A stretch of 64,000 nucleotides of DNA from Hyphomicrobiales bacterium (GTDB lineage: Bacteria; Pseudomonadota; Alphaproteobacteria; Rhizobiales; Beijerinckiaceae), in the NCBI GenBank assembly GCA_900470775.1, contig UCBZ01000032.1, positions 1-64,000 of the forward strand, read 5' to 3'. Below the pieces are notes generated by a model. That model was not told where the DNA came from. It did no database searches and saw only the letters and a program-made list of their open reading frames with translations. A program made the position numbers and the translations under genes. The stretch's first letter is position 1; every line of letters begins with the position of its first letter. Positions 48,737 to 58,882 of the stretch are shown here, one piece after another.

Positions 48737-50277
48737 TCTCGGCGCTCAGCTTCAACCAGCCAACCGAGCGGCGTTCGGCGCATGGCCTTGTCGCTGACGC
48801 GGGGCGCGCTGTGTTGGCGTCCGAAACGCCGAGCGCCGGCCGTTTCTCTCGCCTGGCGCTGCTGGCTGGTGTCGCTGCCTTGCTCGGGGGCTGCGCGAGC
48901 TTCTCGCCGGATGCGGGAATCGGCACGGTTCAGGCGATCTCCTACAGCGAGCTCAACAAGGACGTGGTCAAGATTGGCGACGATGCGACGGCCGGCAGCG
49001 CCAAGGCGCGCGTCGATCAGTTGCTCAGGAGGCCGCTGACGGCCGACACCGCTGTCCAGATTGCTCTGCTCAACAATCGCGGCCTGCAAGCGGCCTTCAA
49101 CGAGCTCGGCATCGCCGAAGCGCAGATGGTCGCGGCCAGCCTGCCGCCGAACCCGCGTTTTGGCATCTCCAAGCTCTCGGGCCGGTTCGAGATCGAGATC
49201 GAACGACAGGTCGCCGGCAGTCTTTTCGCACTCGCGACATTGCCGGCTCGTGCCGAGATCGCTGGCGACCGCTTTCGCACGGCGCAATTGCGCGCGGCGG
49301 AGGCCGTGCTCAAGCTCGCAGCTGATACGCGCCGGCAATATTACCGGGCCGTCGCTGCCAATGCGCAGGTCTCCTTCTATCAGCAGGCGAAGGCGTCGTC
49401 AGACGCGGCGTCCGAGCTGTTCAAGCGGCTGGGCGAGTCAGGCGGCATCAACAAGCTGAACCAGGCGCGTGAGTTCGCTTTCGATGCCGAGCTGGGCACG
49501 CAGCTGGCGCAGGCACGGCTGCAGCAGCGCCAGGAACGCGAGCGGCTCGTGCGGCAGCTCGGACTTTGGGGCGAAGACCTGACGTTCAAGCTGCCTGGTA
49601 CCTTGCCGCCGCTGCCGCGCATTCAGACCGTCAAATCCATCGAGGCCGAGGCGCTGCGCAAGCGGATCGATGTCCAGATCGCGCGAGCTGATCTTGATGC
49701 GCTCGCCAAATCGCTCGGTCTGACCCAGGCGACCCGTTTCGTAGACGATGTCGATCTGCTCGGCCGACGCACCTACGACCGCGGGCGGACCTTATCGGAG
49801 GACGGCCGTGTCGAGCGAGAGACGAGCCGCAGCCGGACGCTCGAACTCGAGATCGAAATCCCGATCTTCGACTTCGGTCAATCGAAGGTCGCTCTGGCCG
49901 AGCAGACCTATATGCAGGCGGCCAACCGGCTGGCCGAGAAGGCGGTGAATGTCCGCTCCGAGGCACGCGAGGCCTATACCGGATATCGCGCCAGCTACGA
50001 TATCGCGCGCCAATACCAGAACAACGTCCTGCCGCTGCGCAAGATCATCCAGGACGAGGCGTTGCTGCAGTACAACGGCATGCTGACCGATGTGACGGAG
50101 CTCATCGTCGATGCGCGCAGCCGCATCCTTTCGAATGTCGCGGCGATCAACGCCAGGCGCGATGTCTGGATCGCCCATACCGATTTCAAGCATGCGCTCA
50201 TTGGCGGTGGCTGGGGCGGCGGCGGTGCCGTCGTCGCGGCCTCCAGCGCGAGTCAAGGTGGAGGGGCGGCGCATTGA
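48733..50277 (+). CDS. TolC-family outer membrane lipoprotein
   Basis: A 514-residue outer-membrane-factor type protein. A signal with lipobox LLGGC lies near residue 54, after an N-terminal extension of about 35 residues. The mature part has two long coiled-coil repeats typical of TolC (ALLNNRGLQAAFNELGIAEAQ near 108 and LFKRLGESGGINKLNQAREFAFD near 235). The C-terminal end is glycine-rich (GGGWGGGGAVV). No inner-membrane pump or adaptor gene lies nearby, so it may serve the multicopper oxidase operon or a remote pump. It overlaps the next frame at its stop. Confidence 0.88.
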   Translation: MISALSFNQPTERRSAHGLVADAGRAVLASETPSAGRFSRLALLAGVAALLGGCASFSPDAGIGTVQAISYSELNKDVVKIGDDATAGSAKARVDQLLRRPLTADTAVQIALLNNRGLQAAFNELGIAEAQMVAASLPPNPRFGISKLSGRFEIEIERQVAGSLFALATLPARAEIAGDRFRTAQLRAAEAVLKLAADTRRQYYRAVAANAQVSFYQQAKASSDAASELFKRLGESGGINKLNQAREFAFDAELGTQLAQARLQQRQERERLVRQLGLWGEDLTFKLPGTLPPLPRIQTVKSIEAEALRKRIDVQIARADLDALAKSLGLTQATRFVDDVDLLGRRTYDRGRTLSEDGRVERETSRSRTLELEIEIPIFDFGQSKVALAEQTYMQAANRLAEKAVNVRSEAREAYTGYRASYDIARQYQNNVLPLRKIIQDEALLQYNGMLTDVTELIVDARSRILSNVAAINARRDVWIAHTDFKHALIGGGWGGGGAVVAASSASQGGGAAH

Positions 50278-50300
50278 CCCGTTCCCGGAAGGATCAAGAC

Positions 50301-51737
50301 ATGACCAGCCTCTCGCGCAGGGGTTTCATCGGTTCGTCGGGGCTGGTGCTCGCGGGCGCTGCCACCGTCTCCGGCCGGACCGCCTTCGCCGCCGTACCCG
50401 AAGCGCCGACGATGACCGAGGCATCGACCCAGGCGCCGCTCGTGCCGACCAGTGGTCCCGACTACCAGCCGGTCGCGACGCTGAACGGCTGGACCTTGCC
50501 CTCGCGCATGAATGGCGACTGGAAGGAGTTCCACCTCGTCGCCGAACCGGTCGAGCGAGAGCTCGCGCCGGGGATGAAGGCCTATCTCTGGGGCTATAAC
50601 GGCCAGTCGCCGGGACCGACGATCGAAGCGGTCGAAGGCGACAAGGTCCGCATCTACGTCACCAACAAGCTGCCGGAGAACACCACGATTCACTGGCACG
50701 GCCAGCGCTTGCCAAACGGTATGGACGGCGTCGGCGGACTGACGCAGCCGCATATCCCGCCCGGCAAGACCTTCGTCTACGAATTCCAGCTCCGGCGCTC
50801 CGGCACCTACATGTACCATCCCCATTCCGACGAGATGGTGCAGATGGCGATGGGCATGATGGGCTTTTTCGTTGTCCATCCCAGGGACCCGGCATTCCGC
50901 CGCGTCGATCGCGATTTCGTCTTCCTGCTCAACGCGTTCGACATCGAACCCGGCTCCTATGTGCCGAAGGTCAACACCATGCTCGATTTCAACCTCTGGT
51001 GCTGGAACAGCCGGGTCTTTCCGGGCATCGACCCGTTCGTAGTCGGGCTCAACGACAAGGTTCGCATCCGCTTCGGCAACCTGACGATGACCAACCACCC
51101 GATCCATATGCATGGCTACGAGTTCAAGGTCTCCTGCACCGATGGCGGCTGGGTCGATCCCGCCGCCGCCTGGCCGGAGGTCTCGGTCGACTGCGCCGTC
51201 GGCCAGATGCGCGCCTTCGATTTCGTCGCCGACGAGCCGGGCGACTGGGCGATCCATTGCCACAAATCGCACCATACGATGAACGCCATGGGCCATTCGG
51301 TGAAGACCTATATCGGCGTCGGCAAGAAGGACCTCGCCAAGCGGATCGCCAAGATCGCGCCCGGCTACATGCCGATGGGCTCGAACGGCATGGGCGAGAT
51401 GGGCTCGATGGAGATGCCGCTGCCCGACAACACCTTGCCGATGATGACGGGGTTCGCCCAGTTCGGCCCGGTCGAGATGGGCGGCATGTTCTCGGTGGTG
51501 AAGGTCCGCGAGGGGCTGTCCAGGACCGACTACAAGGACCCGGGTCCTTACAAGAACCCCGAAGGGACAGTCGCCTTCGAATACAAGGGCGAGAGGCTCA
51601 GCGAGGCACCGCGCACAAAGGGACCGGACAGCGGAGCCCAGTCCGTCGATTGGCGCGTCAAGGACCCACGCAAGCCCAGGCTCGGCCCGGACGGCAAGCC
51701 GCGGCCTGCCGCCAAGAACCCGCATTCCAATCACTGA
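50301..51737 (+). CDS. Multicopper oxidase, twin-arginine exported, Met-rich
   Basis: A 478-residue periplasmic oxidase, probably detoxifying Cu(I). It has a twin-arginine signal (SLSRRGFIGSSGLVLAGA). The copper ligand motifs are TIHWHGQRLP near 130, YMYHPHSDEMVQM near 173, HPIHMHGYEF near 268 and DWAIHCHKSHHTMNAM near 317. A Met-rich segment follows at about 350-400 (PMGSNGMGEMGSMEMPL). ATG 50301 is preceded by GGAAGG. It is followed within 30 bp by the cupredoxin gene. Confidence 0.93.
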   Translation: MTSLSRRGFIGSSGLVLAGAATVSGRTAFAAVPEAPTMTEASTQAPLVPTSGPDYQPVATLNGWTLPSRMNGDWKEFHLVAEPVERELAPGMKAYLWGYNGQSPGPTIEAVEGDKVRIYVTNKLPENTTIHWHGQRLPNGMDGVGGLTQPHIPPGKTFVYEFQLRRSGTYMYHPHSDEMVQMAMGMMGFFVVHPRDPAFRRVDRDFVFLLNAFDIEPGSYVPKVNTMLDFNLWCWNSRVFPGIDPFVVGLNDKVRIRFGNLTMTNHPIHMHGYEFKVSCTDGGWVDPAAAWPEVSVDCAVGQMRAFDFVADEPGDWAIHCHKSHHTMNAMGHSVKTYIGVGKKDLAKRIAKIAPGYMPMGSNGMGEMGSMEMPLPDNTLPMMTGFAQFGPVEMGGMFSVVKVREGLSRTDYKDPGPYKNPEGTVAFEYKGERLSEAPRTKGPDSGAQSVDWRVKDPRKPRLGPDGKPRPAAKNPHSNH

Positions 51738-51766
51738 CCCCGAACAATCAACTCCGGAGCAATCCC

Positions 51767-52258
51767 ATGACGATGAAGACGTCGAGATTGAAACTTGCAG
51801 CCCTGGCGGTCCTGATTTCGACCGGCGCTGCCTTGGCCGCACCCGGCGGCGCTCCCGGTCACAGCCATGGCGACGACACCGCCTACGGCAAGCCTGGCGA
51901 CCCGAAGAAGCCGGCGCGGATCGTCTCGATCGTGATGGCCGAGAAGGACGGCAAGATGGCCTTCATCCCGGACCGGATCGAAATCCGCCGTGGCGAGCAG
52001 GTGAAGTTCGCGTTGCGCAACAATGGCGAGCTCGACCATGAACTCGTGCTGGCGACGCTCGAGGAGAACCTGAAGCACGCGATCGAAATGCAGAAGAACC
52101 CCGACATGGAGCACGACGATCCGAACGCCAAGCGCCTCGCGCCGAAGAAGACCGGCGAAATCGTCTGGCAGTTTACCAAGGCGGGGGAGTTCGACTTCTC
52201 CTGCCTGATCCCCGGCCATCGCGAGGCGGGCATGACCGGCAAGATCATCGTCAAGTAA
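51767..52258 (+). CDS. Cupredoxin-domain periplasmic copper protein
   Basis: A 163-residue protein with a Sec signal (LAALAVLISTGAALA). The mature part starts with His-containing GGAPGHSHGDD and has a single cupredoxin fold. The blue-copper ligands are H in ELDHELVL and C, H, M in FSCLIPGHREAGM near 145. It may carry copper for the oxidase or donate electrons to it. It shares the operon with the oxidase and the CusF-like gene. ATG 51767 follows CGGAGC. Confidence 0.92.
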   Translation: MTMKTSRLKLAALAVLISTGAALAAPGGAPGHSHGDDTAYGKPGDPKKPARIVSIVMAEKDGKMAFIPDRIEIRRGEQVKFALRNNGELDHELVLATLEENLKHAIEMQKNPDMEHDDPNAKRLAPKKTGEIVWQFTKAGEFDFSCLIPGHREAGMTGKIIVK

Positions 52259-52286
52259 GCGCCTCACTCAACCAAGGGAGCATCCG

Positions 52287-52565
52287 ATGCTGAAAACTCT
52301 CGGGACCATCGCTTTCGTCGCCTTCGCGCTGCCGGCCGCGGCCCAGTCGGTCAACGGTACCGTCACCAAGGTCGATGAGGCCCAAAGCAAGCTCACCATC
52401 AACCACGGCCCGATCAAGAACCTCGAGATGGAGAACATGACGATGGTGTTCAAAGCCGCAGATCCGGCCATGCTGAAGGGCCTGAAATCTGGCGACAAGA
52501 TCAAGTTCGACGCCGACCGGGTCAACGGCCAGATCACCGTCATCAAGCTGCAAAAGACCAAGTGA
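52287..52565 (+). CDS. CusF-like periplasmic copper-binding protein
   Basis: A 92-residue protein with a Sec signal ending AAAQS. The mature part is a CusF-like beta-barrel: VNGTVTKVDEAQSKLTINHGPI followed by MENMTMVFKA, whose Met pair and His (H40) are the expected Cu(I) ligands. CusF carries copper to an efflux pump; here no CusAB is adjacent, so the partner may be the oxidase or the ATPase. It is followed by a hairpin. Confidence 0.9.
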   Translation: MLKTLGTIAFVAFALPAAAQSVNGTVTKVDEAQSKLTINHGPIKNLEMENMTMVFKAADPAMLKGLKSGDKIKFDADRVNGQITVIKLQKTK

Positions 52566-52576
52566 GCGATCGTCTT

Positions 52577-52603
52577 CCGGACAGGCGCGACGCGCCTGTC
52601 CGG
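52577..52603. terminator. Strong hairpin after the CusF-like gene
   Basis: A 13-bp perfect inverted repeat, starting CCGGACAGGCGCG, with a one-base centre. No T run follows, so it may be a terminator or an RNA-stabilising hairpin at the end of the copper operon. Confidence 0.5.
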
Positions 52604-52633
52604 CCCGGTCCGAAACTGCGGTCCAGCTCCAAA

Positions 52634-52915
52634 ATGCCGTTTCGATCCGCTTTGATGACCGTGAGCATGACGGGTTTGCTCGTTGCGTTCGGGATCAGCG
52701 CGAAAGCCTCGGATCGCGACTTGCAGCGAGCGCTTCTGGAGGCTGGTTGCGTGAAGGCTGACATTGGGGTGCTGCCTGGCAAGGACAAGACGAGCATTTA
52801 CCGGGCGAACTGCTTGGGCTCGTCACATAAGATTCTGGGCATTGTCTGCGTCGGCAGCCGCTGCGCGGTCGCCATCCCGTCAACAGAGCGGGACGATTCA
52901 AATCAACCGGAATGA
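52634..52915 (+). CDS. Small exported hypothetical protein
   Basis: A 93-residue protein with a Sec signal (ALMTVSMTGLLVAFGISAKAS). The mature part has four cysteines (EAGCVKADIG, RANCLGSSHK, IVCVGSRCAV), suggesting two disulphides or a metal site. I recognise no family. The start at 52634 lies past the hairpin; an in-frame start at 52562 would run through it. It follows the copper genes, but a role in copper handling is unproven. Confidence 0.55.
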   Translation: MPFRSALMTVSMTGLLVAFGISAKASDRDLQRALLEAGCVKADIGVLPGKDKTSIYRANCLGSSHKILGIVCVGSRCAVAIPSTERDDSNQPE

Positions 52916-52933
52916 GAGGCGATCATCTTCGAG

Positions 52934-53070
52934 TCGGGCCGCGGATTGGCTCCGGCAAACGCCCTGCTTGCGAACGTCCGTCATACGGGGACCGACCTCG
53001 GCCGCTGCCCGCAGCATGGGCATGGATTACAAGCGCGCCTGGACGCTGCTTGGGAGCTTAAGCCGATGGG
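52934..53070 (+). pseudogene. Remnant of a ModE-like winged-helix regulator
   Basis: The DNA-binding part of a ModE/LysR-like N-terminal helix-turn-helix can be read with two frame changes: RIGSGK, then LLANVRHTG, then TSAAARSMGMDYKRAWTLLGSL. The last segment is a good match to the recognition helix of ModE-type proteins. No ligand domain follows; the Crp-family gene begins directly after. It is a short decayed fragment. Confidence 0.55.
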
Positions 53071-53073
53071 CGC

Positions 53074-53658
53074 ATGTATCAGGCTGAAACGATCTTCACG
53101 GCGTTGAAGCCGACCATTCGAGAACTCGCAGCAGGCGAGACGCTGTTTGCGACGGGAGATGCGACGCGGGGCTTCTTCGCGGTCCGGAAGGGACAGATTC
53201 GTCTGGTTCGCTTTGGCGCAAGCGGACGCGCGACAATTCTCTTTGTCGCCAGGCGGGGAGAGCGTTTCGCAGAGGCTTCGCTCTTTGCGGGAACCTATCA
53301 CTGCGATGCGCAGGCCGTGACCGATAGCACGGTCGCATGCTTTGCCAAGACGGAAGCGCTCGCCCTGCTTCAGAACGATGCCGATGCGCGGCTGAACCTG
53401 ACGGCCGATCTTGCGCGGCAGGTCATGGCGCTCCGGTCTGCTCTGGCCCTGCGCGACATCCGCTCCGCGCGCGAGCGCTTACTTGCCTATCTTGTGGCGC
53501 AGGCGGGAGCCGACGGGCGAACCGTCATCATCAAGGGACTGCTGAAAGATCTCGCCGCTACCGTCGGCCTGACGCCCGAGGTCCTCTATCGGACGCTGGC
53601 GCAGCTGGAGGCCGAGCGGATCATTCGCAGGGGTGACGGAACCATCACGCTGACATGA
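53074..53658 (+). CDS. Crp/Fnr-family transcriptional regulator
   Basis: A 194-residue regulator. The cyclic-nucleotide-binding-like fold spans about 5-115 (FAVRKGQIRLVRFGASGRATILFVARRGERFAEASLF), and the winged helix is at about 140-190 (LLKDLAATVGLTPEVLYRTLAQLEAERII). It lacks the N-terminal cysteine cluster of FNR, so it does not sense oxygen that way. An 18-bp palindrome overlaps its last codons and may be its own operator. It lies between two copper-related units. Confidence 0.88.
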   Translation: MYQAETIFTALKPTIRELAAGETLFATGDATRGFFAVRKGQIRLVRFGASGRATILFVARRGERFAEASLFAGTYHCDAQAVTDSTVACFAKTEALALLQNDADARLNLTADLARQVMALRSALALRDIRSARERLLAYLVAQAGADGRTVIIKGLLKDLAATVGLTPEVLYRTLAQLEAERIIRRGDGTITLT

Positions 53659-53670
53659 TTGCAATCATGT
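53653..53670. promoter_or_regulatory. Perfect 18-bp palindrome at the end of the crp-like gene
   Basis: ACATGATTGCAATCATGT is self-complementary over 18 bases. It covers the stop codon of the Crp-family gene and lies 48 bp before the next gene, so it is well placed to control that gene. Confidence 0.5.
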
Positions 53671-53717
53671 TGCGGCGCGCATGAGGCGTGTACCGGAATG
53701 GTCGAGGAGATTATTCC

Positions 53718-54278
53718 ATGATCAAGACAAGCGCCTTCAGCCTGGTCGGGTTTCTCATGCTGGCATCGGCAGGTTTCGCCTCCGGGCCGCCGACAAATCC
53801 CTACGCGGGCCAAGAGACCCGCGACATCAAGGCCCTCTCGCCGAAGGAGATCGACGATCTCGTTCAGGGCCGCGGCATGGGGCTGGCCAAACCGGCGGAG
53901 CTCAACCGCTATCCTGGCCCGCTCCACGTCCTCGAATTGGCGCGCGAGCTTCAACTCTCGGTCGAGCAGCGCAAGGGCGTTCAGGCATCGGAAGCGCGCA
54001 TGAGCGCCAGAGCGAAAGCGCTTGGAGCCGAGGTTCTCGCTCTGGAGCGTGAGCTCGATGCGGCCTTCACCCACAAGACGATCGATCCGGCCCGGCTGAA
54101 CGAACTCACGCTGCAGATCGGCTCGAGGCAAGGCATGCTGCGGGCGGCGCATCTGGAGGCTCATATCGAGACAGCAGGTCTGCTCACGCCACAACAGATT
54201 TCGCGATACGACGCGCTGCGCGGCTACGGCACTGCACCGCCAGCCGCGCCGAGCGGCCATGGCTCGAAGCATCGCTAG
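53718..54278 (+). CDS. Spy/CpxP-like periplasmic protein
   Basis: A 186-residue protein with a Sec signal (FSLVGFLMLASAGFASG). The mature part begins PPTNPYAGQETRDIKALSPKEIDDLVQG and then forms a helical domain with LARELQLSVEQRKGVQASEARM, AKALGAEVLALERELDAAF and LTPQQISRYDALRGYG. That arrangement matches the Spy/CpxP/zinc-resistance-associated fold, periplasmic chaperones or metal buffers. ATG 53718 follows GAGGAG. The C-terminus is His- and Gly-containing (GHGSKHR). Confidence 0.75.
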   Translation: MIKTSAFSLVGFLMLASAGFASGPPTNPYAGQETRDIKALSPKEIDDLVQGRGMGLAKPAELNRYPGPLHVLELARELQLSVEQRKGVQASEARMSARAKALGAEVLALERELDAAFTHKTIDPARLNELTLQIGSRQGMLRAAHLEAHIETAGLLTPQQISRYDALRGYGTAPPAAPSGHGSKHR

Positions 54279-54327
54279 AGCCGCTTGGACGCGCCGCGGC
54301 GGCGATTGTGCCGCGCCAGCACCGGCC

Positions 54328-54342
54328 GTTACAAAGTGTAAC
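54328..54342. promoter_or_regulatory. Likely response-regulator operator of the copper ATPase
   Basis: GTTACA-AAG-TGTAAC is a perfect 6-3-6 palindrome, about 95 bp before the ATPase start. A degenerate copy lies before the TolC/oxidase operon. Confidence 0.55.
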
Positions 54343-54437
54343 AATAGGTCTGGAGCGCGCGGCAGTTGCCGACGTTACCTTCGCGCCGACTAAAGCACGC
54401 TCCGAGATGGCGGCTGCGCGCTTGGCGAGGGCACAAT

Positions 54438-56840
<2,403 letters not shown>

Positions 56841-56975
56841 CGAGGCCCGCGGGCCTTCCCATGGCGACGATGGTACCAATGGGGTCGGCGCAGGGGGATG
56901 CCGACAGGGAGCGTGCCTTCCGGCGCGCGCCGTCGGGGTTGCCGCCCAGGGAGCGGCGTCCGGTTTGGCCGGGTC

Positions 56976-57662
56976 TCAGTCGTCCAGGCGCCGGAGGGCG
57001 GCCGTGTCGCGCAGCACGATGGAGCGGCGATGGGCGGGAACCTCGATGGCTCCCTGACGCTCCAGCTGAGTGAGCGAACGGGACACCGTCTCGATGGTCA
57101 ATCCGAGATGATCGGCGATGTCGATGCGCGACATCGGGAGGTCGACCTGGCCGTTCTCCGAAATCCGGCCGGCGAGGTCGAGCAGGAAGGTGGCGATCTT
57201 CTCCATGGCGCTCTTGCGGCCAAGCAGGAGTATATGGTTCTGGGCCCGCTCCAGAGCGCGCATCATGGCCGTCACGACCTGGCGCGCGACGACGCTGTCA
57301 TTCGCGGCGAGGGTTTCAAGACTGCAGCGGCGGTAGGCGATCACCGTCGCCTCCCCGATGGCCTCGGCGCTGAAGCGGTGCTCGTCGCCTGCCTCGATGC
57401 CGAAAACGTCGCCCGGCAAGTGGAAGGCGTCGATCTGACGGCGACCGTCGCTCAGGAGCTTCGACGTGCGGACGGCCCCGGAGGCGACCTTGTGGATGAA
57501 CGCGGCCCGGTCTCCCTCGGCGTAAATCTCGGCCCCCTTGGCGAAGGTCCTGGTCGAACCGAGGGCCGGCGATTCCCGCGTGGACCGGGCCGGCTGGCCA
57601 TAGGCGAACCGGGCGGCGGCGGAGGCGATCTCGTTCCCAGCGGTGGTGAGCGCAATCTGCAT
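56976..57662 (-). CDS. fixK: Crp/Fnr-family regulator, FixK-type
   Basis: A 228-residue regulator. The sensor fold spans about 35-140 (GSTRTFAKGAEIYAEGDRAAFIHKVASGAVRTSKLLSDGRRQI). The winged helix is at about 165-225, with recognition helix SRIDIADHLGLTIETVSRSLTQLE, the ETVSR type that reads TTGAT-like half sites. The FNR cysteine cluster is absent, as expected for FixK, whose gene is switched on by FixJ; fixLJ lie upstream on the same strand. It is the best candidate to bind the boxes seen through the window. Confidence 0.88.
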   Translation of the reverse strand: MQIALTTAGNEIASAAARFAYGQPARSTRESPALGSTRTFAKGAEIYAEGDRAAFIHKVASGAVRTSKLLSDGRRQIDAFHLPGDVFGIEAGDEHRFSAEAIGEATVIAYRRCSLETLAANDSVVARQVVTAMMRALERAQNHILLLGRKSAMEKIATFLLDLAGRISENGQVDLPMSRIDIADHLGLTIETVSRSLTQLERQGAIEVPAHRRSIVLRDTAALRRLDD

Positions 57663-57773
57663 CGGAACTCTCGTCGGGTTGGGCGTTCAACGTGAGCTCA
57701 AGGCTAGCTTTTCGGAGGAGGCCGCGAAATTCAGATGCTTTCCTAAGGGATGTCCCGGGGGTCGTTCGCGATC

Positions 57774-58151
57774 TCAAGCGCCCGCATCCAACGCCCCGCG
57801 GATGCTGTCGACCAGCGAGGAATCCTCGAGAGGCTTCTCCAGGATCCGGTGAATCCCCGCGTGAGCGGCGCTCCTGCGCATGTCCTCGGTGGCGTTGGAC
57901 GTGATCAGGATCGCGGGCAGGTCGACCCGGCGCGCGCGCAGGCGACGGATCAGGTCGATCCCGTTCATGGCCGGCATGTAGTAGTCGACCACCAGGCAGC
58001 CCTTGGCGGGCAGATCCGTCGCGGCGAGCAGCTCTGCCCCGCCCTGATAGGCGCGAACGGTCAGTCCCTCGACCTCGAGGGCGAACTGGAGCGCGTTCCG
58101 GACGGCGGCGTCATCATCGACAATGATGACCTGTCCTGGGTTCAAGGGCAT
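57774..58151 (-). CDS. Receiver-only response regulator
   Basis: A 125-residue single receiver domain with DDD (acidic pocket) near residues 11-13, the phosphorylated aspartate in CLVVDYYMPAMNG near 56, and the conserved threonine/serine and lysine (ILITSN, ILEKPL). No output domain follows. Related single-domain regulators act in FixL/FixJ-type phosphorelays (FixT-like or FixJ-competing). A FixK-type box lies 56 bp upstream, so it may be part of a feedback loop. Confidence 0.87.
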   Translation of the reverse strand: MPLNPGQVIIVDDDAAVRNALQFALEVEGLTVRAYQGGAELLAATDLPAKGCLVVDYYMPAMNGIDLIRRLRARRVDLPAILITSNATEDMRRSAAHAGIHRILEKPLEDSSLVDSIRGALDAGA

Positions 58152-58206
58152 ATCGGAGTCCTGCTGCCGGGTTTCCGAGAGCTACTCCACCCCAAGGTTT
58201 GGCGGG

Positions 58207-58220
58207 TTGATCTGCCTCAA
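58207..58220. promoter_or_regulatory. FixK-type box upstream of the receiver-only regulator
   Basis: TTGATCTGCCTCAA fits TTGA-N6-TCAA. It lies in the gap between fixJ and the receiver-only gene, 56 bp from the latter. Confidence 0.6.
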
Positions 58221-58264
58221 ACCCCAAGTCCAGACCTATTCAGGGATTCCCCTTAGGGCCGGCG

Positions 58265-58882
58265 TCAGCCATCGGGCGCACCGGCCAGCAGAGCCATGCG
58301 CACCAGCGCAGACAGGCTGCGGGCCTGCATCTTCGTCATCACGTTGGCGCGGTAGATCTCGACCGTGCGCGGGCTTATCCCGAGATCGTTGGCGATCACC
58401 TTGTTGGCCTTGCCGGCAAAGAGTCCCACCAGCACCTGCGCCTCGCGCTCCGAGAGCGCCTCGATCCGTGCCTTGATCTCCGACGTCTGGGCATTCTGCT
58501 CGGCGCTGTGCGCCTGCTTGGCCAGCGCCGACCTAATCGCAGCGAGGAACAGGTCGTCGTCGAAGGGCTTCTCGACGAAATCGACGGCTCCCTCCTTCAT
58601 GGCCTGGACGGCCAGCGCAACGTCGGCATGTCCGGTCATCACGATCACCGGCACGGCGAAGCCGCGCGCCTTCAGGCGCCTGAGGAACTCGATGCCGTCG
58701 ATGCCCGGCATGCGGACATCGGTGACGATGCATCCGGCGGGGGGGCCCGGCACGCTGTCGAGAAAGGCGGAGGCGGACTCGTGCAGACGCACCGGGAGCC
58801 CGTCGGAAGCGAGGAGGAACGACAGCGACTGCCGGACCGCGACATCGTCATCGACGACATGCACAACCGCTTCACTCGGCAT
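58265..58882 (-). CDS. fixJ: Response regulator FixJ
   Basis: A 205-residue regulator. The receiver (about 5-120) has [18 protein letters not shown] and the phosphorylated aspartate in [21 protein letters not shown] near 54. The LuxR-type output domain is at about 140-200 ([40 protein letters not shown]). Phospho-FixJ activates fixK under low oxygen. It overlaps fixL by 11 bp. Confidence 0.93.
   Translation of the reverse strand: MPSEAVVHVVDDDVAVRQSLSFLLASDGLPVRLHESASAFLDSVPGPPAGCIVTDVRMPGIDGIEFLRRLKARGFAVPVIVMTGHADVALAVQAMKEGAVDFVEKPFDDDLFLAAIRSALAKQAHSAEQNAQTSEIKARIEALSEREAQVLVGLFAGKANKVIANDLGISPRTVEIYRANVMTKMQARSLSALVRMALLAGAPDG

Noticed and set aside
50999-51766. In-frame extension of the cupredoxin gene leftwards into the oxidase
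   Set aside because: The signal peptide and ribosome site place the start at 51767; the extension is antiparallel-like shadow sequence of the oxidase.
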